Below are positions 1 to 5,770 of a stretch of DNA of 6,293 nt, piece after piece; within the stretch, counting starts at the first letter, position 1; each line of letters begins with the position of its first letter. The stretch comes from Candidatus Magasanikiibacteriota bacterium. Its GTDB lineage: Bacteria; Patescibacteriota; Patescibacteriia; Magasanikbacterales; GWA2-37-8. The stretch spans positions 1 to 6,293 of the forward strand of contig CAINUM010000018.1 in assembly GCA_903853785.1 (NCBI GenBank), written 5' to 3'. The notes beneath the pieces are model-generated. The model was not told the origin of the DNA and made no database searches. It worked only from the letters and a program-made list of their open reading frames with translations. Both the position numbers and the translations under genes were made by a program.

Positions 1-548
1 GTTTTTTTTATTTTTATTTTAACACCCAATGGATTTTGATCTCCAAATAAATCTTTTGCAACCTGTCCTCCTATTACTGCGACTTTATCCGAACCGCGAT
101 CTTCATCGGAAGTAAAAAAACGGCCCGTCTCGACTCCCGCATCTTCTACAATAGGAAGATCTGCATTAACACCCACAAAGGTAGTGTCGGTTTTGTGGTC
201 TCCCCACACAACAGTGTCTGTGCCTTTTACATAACCGGTAGACGCAATCAAATGAGAATTTTCTTTCATTATAGCGTTGATGTCGTCGTCTTTTAGTGAA
301 GTTACCACAACACCAAAAACCGAGGCGGGTGGTCCTTTTTCATCTGATTGACCTGGCATTACACCAATTAAATTTGACCCTAAACTACTCACTTGATTAA
401 TAATCAAGCTTTGAGCTCCAGCCCCCACCGACATAACAATAATAACGGACATAATTCCAATAATTATGCCGAGCATAGTCAAAAACGAACGCATTTTATT
501 TCGCCCGATAAGACTCCACACCCCATTAATATTTTCTACTAGATTCAT
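1..548 (-). CDS. MacB/FtsX-type ABC transporter permease, N-terminal part (cut by window edge)
   Basis: Inner-membrane permease subunit of a MacB/YknZ-like ABC exporter. The frame opens with ATG at 548 (MNLVENINGVWSLIGRNKMR) and stays open for 182 codons to the window edge, so the C-terminal part is missing. Residues 19-31 (MRSFLTMLGIIIG) are the hallmark of MacB-family permeases, a basic residue followed by the first membrane helix at about 22-42. Residues 46-182 look like the start of the extracytoplasmic MacB core domain, ending with the typical DxNPLG segment. Family members are usually about 400 residues with three more C-terminal membrane helices, which would lie off the left edge. The gene starts 27 bases after the ATPase stop and is the last visible gene of the regulator-adaptor-ATPase-permease operon. 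No good Shine-Dalgarno is seen; AGGCGA lies too far upstream. Transported substrate is unknown: related systems export peptides, lipoproteins or macrolides. Confidence 0.9.
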   Translation of the reverse strand, partial: MNLVENINGVWSLIGRNKMRSFLTMLGIIIGIMSVIIVMSVGAGAQSLIINQVSSLGSNLIGVMPGQSDEKGPPASVFGVVVTSLKDDDINAIMKENSHLIASTGYVKGTDTVVWGDHKTDTTFVGVNADLPIVEDAGVETGRFFTSDEDRGSDKVAVIGGQVAKDLFGDQNPLGVKIKIKK

Positions 549-575
549 AAATTTTAGGGTCGCCTAATATAGAAT

Positions 576-1301
576 TTATTTTACTAAGTCTGACGTTTCA
601 CTGGCTATTATGCGAACCTTAACCAACTCGTCTGATATAATATTTCCGTCACTAACACGCAAAATTCTTTTGGCATGGTCAGCGGTATATTTTTCATGTG
701 TTACTAATATGATTGTATGTCCATCTAAATTTAGTTTTTGCAAAATACGCATGACCTGTAAACCAGACTTAGAATCTAAATTACCAGTGGGTTCATCGGC
801 AAAAATAACAGAAGGATTATTTACCAAAGCACGAGCAATTGCAGCACGCTGTTTTTCACCACCCGAAAGTTGACCAGGTGAAAATTGCAAACGGTGTGAA
901 AGCCCCACTGACCCCAAAGCTTCAGTAGCTCTTTTTATTCTTTCTTTTTCAGACACATTCGTATAGATCAATGGCAGCATGACATTTTCGAGAATCGTTG
1001 TTCTTGGTAATAAATGAAAAGCCTGAAAAACAAAACCTACGGAAGTGCCTCGCATTTGAGCTAAGTCATCATCTTCCAAAGTACTAACATCACGACCATC
1101 AAAAATATATTTCCCAGTAGAAATCTTATCCAAAAAACCTAGGATGTGCATTAAAGTAGATTTGCCTGAACCACTAGGACCCATAATCGCAACAAACTCC
1201 CCTTTTTCAATCTTAAAATTTATATCATGCAAAACTGGGGTTACCAAATCTTCATTGTGATATTCCTTCGATACATTTTGTAATTCAATAACTGGAGGCA
1301 T
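576..1301 (-). CDS. ABC transporter ATP-binding protein, MacB/LolD family
   Basis: Cytoplasmic ATPase that powers the neighbouring permease. Numbered from the ATG at 1301 (241 residues), it has every ABC motif: Walker A GPSGSGKST at 41-49, Q-loop Q93 within FVFQAFHLLP (typical of the MacB/LolD group), signature LSGGEKQR at 145-152, Walker B VIFADE at 165-170 with catalytic E170, D-loop NLDS at 174-177 and switch histidine H202. The length is normal for the family. An in-frame ATG at 1346 would add 15 residues (MKAIWLFLVYNPPNN), but these are only the adaptor's C-terminus read in another frame. Family members begin with a segment like IELQNVSKEY, so 1301 is preferred. That ATG follows the adaptor's TAA by a single base (TAATATG), suggesting translational coupling. 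Probably it works with the adaptor and permease as a MacAB/YknXYZ-like exporter; substrate unknown. Confidence 0.95.
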   Translation of the reverse strand: MPPVIELQNVSKEYHNEDLVTPVLHDINFKIEKGEFVAIMGPSGSGKSTLMHILGFLDKISTGKYIFDGRDVSTLEDDDLAQMRGTSVGFVFQAFHLLPRTTILENVMLPLIYTNVSEKERIKRATEALGSVGLSHRLQFSPGQLSGGEKQRAAIARALVNNPSVIFADEPTGNLDSKSGLQVMRILQKLNLDGHTIILVTHEKYTADHAKRILRVSDGNIISDELVKVRIIASETSDLVK

Positions 1302-1302
1302 A

Positions 1303-2898
1303 TTATTTGGTGGATTGTAAACCAAGAACAACCAAATCGCCTTCATTTAAACCTTCCAAAACCTCTATTTTACCGTCGTTTCCTTTGATACCAAGTTTTA
1401 TTTCTCTTTTTTCTTCTTGATTATTTATCAAAAGATTTACATATTTACCAACGTCCGATCTAACTGAACGAGATGGAATTATAAGAGCGTTGTCTTTCTG
1501 ATCTGTTTTAATTATAACATTAGCTGTCATTCCTGGTTTGATTGCCTTATCTGAATCGTCCAAACTAATTTTTACTTTATAATAAACTACATCTTGGATC
1601 ACAGTAGAACCAGGATCGATATTTATAACTTTTCCAGAAAATTTTGCATCCTCACCAAAGGCGTCCAGAGTAATAATTACAGCATCAGTCAATTTTAATT
1701 TTGCAATATCAGTTTCTGAAACATCAACTTTTATTTCATAATGAGGTGAGAGTAATTTAAATACTACTTCACTGGAGTTTACGGTTTCTCCAACTTTACT
1801 ATTTACCTGCGTAATGACACCGTCAATTGGCGCTTTGATACTTGCCTTTTCACGGTTGGCAACAGCTTGAGCCAAAGCTGCTCGATATGACGCCACATCA
1901 ACTTCACGTGGTGGATTTTCTGCATCTTTTAAGGCAGCTTGGGCTTTGTCCACCAACGTTTGATATGAAAAATAATTATTGCGAGCTGTTACTACTGAAT
2001 GGGTTTGGTCAATAATTGTCGCATATTTAACCGACAAAGCCGTTCGTGAAGTTTGAACCGTAGTTTTCATGGCATCCAGTGTGCTTTGAGAGAGTGAGCC
2101 GACTGGTGGAGTTTTGTCCAAAACTGCAGAAACATAGAACAAACAGTCCTTAGCGGCAAGCATTGCTGTTTCTCCATTTTGTACCGCCTTATCAATGTCA
2201 GTGTGTGAACTATTTTTTGTAATTGCATTGGCTACTAAATCAAAATTATTTTTGGCTGTTTTAGCCAACAAATATTGATTTTTTGCTGAATTCAAACTTG
2301 ATGTATCTAAAATTGATAAATAACTTTCAAAGCCATCATTACCCAAAGTATTGTCAACTCCTAAAATATTATCCGCAGAGGTTAAAGATGTAGACAAAAC
2401 AATTTGAGCGGATTGTAGGCTAACGACTAAATCGTCGTAGACATTTTGAACTATTTTACTATCTTCAGTTCCATTTCCATTTCCCTGCGCTTGCATTAAA
2501 TCATTTTTTGCTTTATCTAAGTTAGATTTTAATTGGGAAATATATTCAGGAGTAGAACCGGCTAGTTGTTTGTTTAAATTCGCTTGAGCTTGAGCTACAG
2601 ATGCGTTAATTTCAGTTAAACGCAAATTGCCAAGCAATTGTCCGGCCCTTACTTTATCACCTTCTTTTACATTTACAGTACTTAAAATTCCTGGAATTTC
2701 AAATTTCAAGGAAAGATCCTGTGCTGACTCAATTTGTCCGGTGGCATCTACACTTTGAACTAATGTACCACGCTCTACTTTAACAGTATCGTACAAAGGT
2801 GGGAGCTTAGATTTTTGATATTGTTGAAATCCGTACCAGCCAGCACCTACTAACAATATAAGAATAAAATATAATTTTTTTTGTTTGAATATTGACAT
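1303..2898 (-). CDS. HlyD/MacA-type membrane-fusion (adaptor) protein of an ABC exporter, with long helical insertion
   Basis: 531-residue adaptor that would sit outside the membrane and couple to the MacB-like permease. A short basic N-terminus (MSIFKQKK) precedes one membrane helix at about 9-25. The first half of the split biotinyl-lipoyl domain is at about 50-92 (VKEGDKVRAGQLLGNL at 77-92), the second half at about 352-383 (IKAPIDGVITQVNS at 354-367). Beta-barrel and membrane-proximal regions follow, with IKPGMTANVII at 453-463 and the usual LEGLNEGDLVV at 514-524. MacA-type adaptors are usually about 370-400 residues; the extra length lies between the lipoyl halves (93-351), where a helical hairpin is interrupted by a further helical block at about 145-310. 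ATG at 2898 is 7 bases after the abrB-like stop. In organisms without an outer membrane such adaptors work without a TolC partner, as Bacillus YknX does; no TolC gene is in view. Confidence 0.92.
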   Translation of the reverse strand: MSIFKQKKLYFILILLVGAGWYGFQQYQKSKLPPLYDTVKVERGTLVQSVDATGQIESAQDLSLKFEIPGILSTVNVKEGDKVRAGQLLGNLRLTEINASVAQAQANLNKQLAGSTPEYISQLKSNLDKAKNDLMQAQGNGNGTEDSKIVQNVYDDLVVSLQSAQIVLSTSLTSADNILGVDNTLGNDGFESYLSILDTSSLNSAKNQYLLAKTAKNNFDLVANAITKNSSHTDIDKAVQNGETAMLAAKDCLFYVSAVLDKTPPVGSLSQSTLDAMKTTVQTSRTALSVKYATIIDQTHSVVTARNNYFSYQTLVDKAQAALKDAENPPREVDVASYRAALAQAVANREKASIKAPIDGVITQVNSKVGETVNSSEVVFKLLSPHYEIKVDVSETDIAKLKLTDAVIITLDAFGEDAKFSGKVINIDPGSTVIQDVVYYKVKISLDDSDKAIKPGMTANVIIKTDQKDNALIIPSRSVRSDVGKYVNLLINNQEEKREIKLGIKGNDGKIEVLEGLNEGDLVVLGLQSTK

Positions 2899-2905
2899 AA
2901 AATAT

Positions 2906-3118
2906 TTATTTTAAGTGTTTTGTTATATTTTTAATCATTGATCGCATCTCATCTTCTCGCACTAAAATCATTTTTCCGTAATGAATTACTACCAGAAATT
3001 TATCGCCGGTTTTAATTTTTAAAGTATCGCGAGCTTCTTTTGGTATAACAATCTGACCACGTTCACCAATACTAGTGGTACCAACTACATCCCCAAATGA
3101 GCAATTATTCTTTTTCAT
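2906..3118 (-). CDS. AbrB/SpoVT-fold DNA-binding protein, probable regulator of the exporter operon
   Basis: A 70-residue protein consisting mainly of one swapped-hairpin AbrB/SpoVT domain at about 13-56. The diagnostic pattern is clear: TSIGERGQIVIPKEARDTL at 15-33, then LKIKTGDKFLVV at 33-44. A short polar and basic tail (REDEMRSMIKNITKHLK) follows. Proteins of this fold bind DNA as dimers or tetramers and act as transition-state regulators or as MazE/VapB-type antitoxins. No toxin gene follows; the next gene is the exporter adaptor 7 bases downstream, so a local transcriptional regulator is the better reading. It is the first gene after a strong-looking promoter whose -10 and start region carry repeats that could be its own operator. 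The ATG at 3118 is the only methionine before the domain. No Shine-Dalgarno is present, and the predicted leader is only about 20 bases. Confidence 0.88.
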   Translation of the reverse strand: MKKNNCSFGDVVGTTSIGERGQIVIPKEARDTLKIKTGDKFLVVIHYGKMILVREDEMRSMIKNITKHLK

Positions 3119-3130
3119 AATATAATTAAG

Positions 3131-3153
3131 TATGATTTATCATATTTATCATA
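3131..3153. repeat. Tandem 9-base repeat and inverted repeat over the promoter; candidate operator
   Basis: On the plus strand TTTATCATA occurs twice back to back (3136-3144 and 3145-3153). The first copy also pairs with TATGAT at 3131-3136 to give an inverted repeat, TATGAT-TT-ATCATA (3131-3144). Together they cover the -10 box and the expected transcription start of the exporter operon, where a bound repressor would block polymerase. The AbrB-like protein encoded just downstream is the natural candidate binder. The repeats are seen directly; the operator role is inferred. AT-rich sequence makes short repeats more likely by chance. Confidence 0.5.
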
Positions 3154-3176
3154 CCACGATTGTGTACTTCGGTCAA
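3148..3176 (-). promoter_or_regulatory. Sigma-70-type promoter for the abrB-like/exporter operon
   Basis: On the minus strand: -35 TTGACC (3176-3171, 5 of 6 to consensus), a spacer of exactly 17 bases, then -10 TATGAT (3153-3148, 5 of 6) preceded by TGG, giving an extended -10. The start point would fall near 3141, about 22 bases upstream of the abrB-like ATG. The -35 begins one base after the TGA stop of the CCA gene, so the promoter fills the short gap. This is the best match to consensus I found in the window. Confidence 0.75.
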
Positions 3177-3177
3177 A

Positions 3178-4632
3178 TCATGATCTTTCCCAGTCTTTGG
3201 CGTCATCTAAATATTCTTTCCGAATTTCAAGAAAATATTGTTTAGCTTCATTGTAATCATTTTTAATCTTTCCATCCAATATAGCTTCTTCAATCGCCTC
3301 TTTAATCCTTCCCACAGTTGGACCTGGCTTCAACCCACATTCTTTCATTATGTCCTCACCTCTAAACGGAGATTGAAAAGCCCTCAATTGATCACGCTCT
3401 AACACTTGTTTAATCCGCTCCTCCAAATTATCGTAATTCTTTAGTCTTTTTTCTTTTTTGTATGGATTTCCTGTAGTAATATCGCTTCTCCCCAAAATCA
3501 ACAAATCATTCAATTCTTCCCCAACCGCAACTATTAATCGACGAACGGCCGAATCAGTAATATCATCATCCATTAAACTAATTGGCTGTTGGTGCCAACG
3601 CACTAAATTTGCTAGATATTCTGTATCATTTTTAGACAATTTTAAACGCTTTGAAATCTGGTATACCATTTTTTTACCAACAAATTCATGGGCATAAAAA
3701 GTCCAACCAATTTTAGGTAATAATTTTTTAGTTTTTGATTTTCCAATATCATGCAACAATCCAGCAAAACGCAACATCACTTTATCAGTTCTCTGAGCAA
3801 TATTATCAACTACCTTAAATGTGTGAACTAAATTATTTTTGTGCTGATGACCAAAAATTTCTTCTACACCGTCTAAGTCTACTACTTCTGGTAAAACCAA
3901 ACTCAATAATTTAGTTTGAAACATCAACGCCAAACAAACCGATGGTGTCTTTACCGCCAACATTTTTAATAACTCCTCTTGTATACGCTCAGCGGAAATT
4001 ATTTTTAGGCGATCAAAATTATCATTAATTGATTTTAATGTTTTAGAGTCTATTAAAAATTCGAGTTGTCCAGCAAACCGAACGGCTCTCAACATTCTCA
4101 ACGGATCATCACTAAATGTGATATCTGGATCAAGCGGGGTGCGTAATGTTTTGTTTTCTAAATCAATTTGACCATTAAAAGGATCTATCACTAAACCGAC
4201 TATTTTTTTTATAGACGGCTTTAAAATCCCGGCAAAGGCAACCACCGGTACAGCCATAGCATTAACAGTAAAATCACGACGAGACAGATCTTGTTCTAAA
4301 GAAGCTTTTACAACTTTGGGTTTTCGTGAAGTAGCTTCATAATTTTCCGATCTTGCACCAGCAAACTCAACTACCATTTTTTCCGCCCCTTCGCCAATCA
4401 CATAACGGGCAGTATCGAAATCCGGAAATTCCACCAGACTCCCCGCCTCTTTCATATATAAATCAAATTTTTTGGCGAATTCAAGTCCGCTACCTACCAC
4501 CACAAAATCAACATCTTTTTTTTCTTTTCTTCCTAAAATATAATCACGAACAAAACCACCAACAGCATAAACTTCGGTTTTTTCTTTTTTGGCACAAGTA
4601 TTAATTTTTTTTATAACTTTGATCGCATCCAT
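3178..4632 (-). CDS. cca: CCA tRNA nucleotidyltransferase (class II) with HD domain
   Basis: Adds or repairs the 3'-terminal CCA of tRNAs in the cytoplasm, using CTP and ATP without a nucleic-acid template. The 484-residue protein shows the class II nucleotidyltransferase head: GGFVRD at 25-30, catalytic DVD at 40-42, RRDFTVNAMA at 118-127, DPFNG at 150-154, and DDPLRMLRAVRF at 175-186, whose DDxxR corresponds to the EDxxR nucleotide-selecting motif. The tRNA-binding neck follows (ISAERIQEELLKML at 212-225). An HD domain then carries H270, H294-D295 in LLHDIGK, and H315. The C-terminal LKPGPTVGRIKEAIEEAILDG-type segment is usual in HD-containing bacterial family members. It is longer than the approximately 400-residue E. 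coli and Bacillus enzymes. It starts 13 bases after the pilT-like stop, so the two are probably co-transcribed. The stop is TGA, the only one in the window. A narrower role (A-adding, or poly(A) polymerase) cannot be excluded from sequence alone. Confidence 0.93.
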   Translation of the reverse strand: MDAIKVIKKINTCAKKEKTEVYAVGGFVRDYILGRKEKKDVDFVVVGSGLEFAKKFDLYMKEAGSLVEFPDFDTARYVIGEGAEKMVVEFAGARSENYEATSRKPKVVKASLEQDLSRRDFTVNAMAVPVVAFAGILKPSIKKIVGLVIDPFNGQIDLENKTLRTPLDPDITFSDDPLRMLRAVRFAGQLEFLIDSKTLKSINDNFDRLKIISAERIQEELLKMLAVKTPSVCLALMFQTKLLSLVLPEVVDLDGVEEIFGHQHKNNLVHTFKVVDNIAQRTDKVMLRFAGLLHDIGKSKTKKLLPKIGWTFYAHEFVGKKMVYQISKRLKLSKNDTEYLANLVRWHQQPISLMDDDITDSAVRRLIVAVGEELNDLLILGRSDITTGNPYKKEKRLKNYDNLEERIKQVLERDQLRAFQSPFRGEDIMKECGLKPGPTVGRIKEAIEEAILDGKIKNDYNEAKQYFLEIRKEYLDDAKDWERS

Positions 4633-4645
4633 AATTACTGAGTTT

Positions 4646-5680
4646 TTATACCGATTTGCTTCGTCCAGTTCTTTTTTGTGCAGTCTCCTCAGTTATTAAA
4701 TCATCTTTAAGCAATTGTTTAATTGAATTTTCCATACTGACCATACCATCTTTTGATCCGGTTTGAATGGCGGATTTGATTTGATTAACATTATTTTCTT
4801 TAATCAAATTTGCAACACCAGTAGTATTAACCAAAATTTCACGTGCCGGTACTCGGCCACCGTCTTTTGACGGTACGAGTTGCTGGGCAACTACTACGCG
4901 CAGAACTGACGAAAGCTGGATTAAAATCTGTATCTGCTTGGCCCCCTCAAACACGTCTACAATACGCTCTACCGCCTCTGACGCGCTGCTAGTATGTAAA
5001 GTTGATAATACTAGGTGACCGGTTTCTGCAGCCGTTAAAACTGTGGCGATAGTTTCTGGGTCTCTCATTTCACCAACCAAAATTACATTTGGGTCCTGAC
5101 GTAAAACATGTTTAAGAGCATTCGCAAATGAATTTGTATCTGTACCAACTTCACGTTGTTCAATTAAACATTTTTTATCTTCAAATAAAAATTCGATAGG
5201 ATCTTCAACCGTGACAATGTGAGCTTTACGTGTTTTGTTTATTTCTTCAATAATTGCCGCTAATGTTGTGGACTTTCCGCAACCAGTCGGTCCGGTCACC
5301 AACACCAAGCCATCCAACATTTTTGAAACATCGTTTAAAATTGGTTCAAAGCGTAAATCTTCTGGGCTAGGTATAACCGCCGGAATTAAACGAGCGCTCA
5401 AACCAACCACATCTTCTTGGCGGTGTAAATTTACACGAAAACGCACTCCGTCCTGTTCGTAACTAATATCCAATTCTTTTTCTTCTTCAAAACGGGCTTT
5501 TTGATCCTTGTTTGCTAACTCTTCATAAATCGCCAGTTCCAATTCTTTAGCATTCAATTTTTTTTCATCCAATTCCTTGAGCTCTCCTTCAACACGAATC
5601 ATCGGTAATTCATTACCAACCAAATGCAAATCCGAAGCATCGGCTTTTATCGCATCCTTAAAGTACTGCTTAATGTTCAT
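4646..5680 (-). CDS. pilT: PilT-type pilus retraction ATPase
   Basis: Hexameric cytoplasmic ATPase of the type IV pilus that drives pilus retraction. The 344 residues match the family length. An N-terminal PAS-like domain begins with ASDLHLVGNELPMIRVEG (15-32), typical of PilT and unlike the longer N-terminus of PilB. The RecA-like domain carries Walker A GPTGCGKST at 130-138, an Asp box ending VTVEDPIEF at 156-164, Walker B VILVGEMRD at 199-207 with E204, and a His box at 212-230 with H222 and H229. The C-terminal ANLIKENNVNQI region stands where PilT proteins carry the AIRNLIRE retraction motif, with changes. ATG at 5680 directly precedes the conserved N-terminus; no Shine-Dalgarno is seen. 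No other pilus gene (pilB, pilC, pilin) is in view, so pairing with an extension ATPase rests on family knowledge. PilU-like roles are possible. Confidence 0.92.
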   Translation of the reverse strand: MNIKQYFKDAIKADASDLHLVGNELPMIRVEGELKELDEKKLNAKELELAIYEELANKDQKARFEEEKELDISYEQDGVRFRVNLHRQEDVVGLSARLIPAVIPSPEDLRFEPILNDVSKMLDGLVLVTGPTGCGKSTTLAAIIEEINKTRKAHIVTVEDPIEFLFEDKKCLIEQREVGTDTNSFANALKHVLRQDPNVILVGEMRDPETIATVLTAAETGHLVLSTLHTSSASEAVERIVDVFEGAKQIQILIQLSSVLRVVVAQQLVPSKDGGRVPAREILVNTTGVANLIKENNVNQIKSAIQTGSKDGMVSMENSIKQLLKDDLITEETAQKRTGRSKSV

Positions 5681-5726
5681 ATATAATCAAAATTACAACT
5701 AAAAATTAGTCAAATTAACCATTTCC

Positions 5727-5755
5727 AGTATAACATTAATAGTATAACTTGAAAA
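5727..5755 (-). promoter_or_regulatory. Possible promoter for pilT-cca
   Basis: In the 90-base gap upstream of pilT, the minus strand has TTTTCA (5755-5750, 4 of 6 to the -35 consensus), a 17-base spacer and TATACT (5732-5727, 5 of 6 to the -10 consensus). The octamer GTTATACT is present twice, at 5748-5741 and 5734-5727, so either copy could supply a -10. A separate TTGACT at 5713-5708 resembles a -35 but has only a weak -10 (TTGATT) at the right distance. I see no convincing hairpin terminator in the gap for the gene upstream. Confidence 0.4.
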
Positions 5756-5770
5756 GACGACTAAAAAGCC

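Noticed and set aside
610..873. Plus-strand open frame of 87 codons
   Set aside because: Lies entirely opposite the conserved ABC ATPase gene, including its signature and Walker B region; no recognisable protein features.
2906..3118. AbrB-like gene as a MazE/VapB antitoxin
   Set aside because: No toxin-like gene follows or precedes it; the adjacent gene is the exporter adaptor and the upstream neighbour is cca.
3119..3180. Possible terminator after cca
   Set aside because: The inverted repeat here is AT-only apart from two pairs, lies over the promoter start region and is not followed by a T-run on the minus strand, so an operator role fits better.
3178..3180. Recoded UGA (glycine), as in some CPR lineages
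   Set aside because: The cca protein is complete at this TGA, the frame beyond runs into the promoter, and no gene here needs UGA read through.
3458..3697. Plus-strand open frame of 79 codons
   Set aside because: Antisense shadow of the HD-domain and C-terminal part of the CCA enzyme gene; no domain resemblance.
4353..4604. Plus-strand open frame of 83 codons
   Set aside because: Antisense to the catalytic head of the CCA enzyme; its composition is explained by the complement of a Lys-rich gene.
5235..5462. Plus-strand open frame of 75 codons
   Set aside because: Antisense to the Walker A region of pilT; no independent support.
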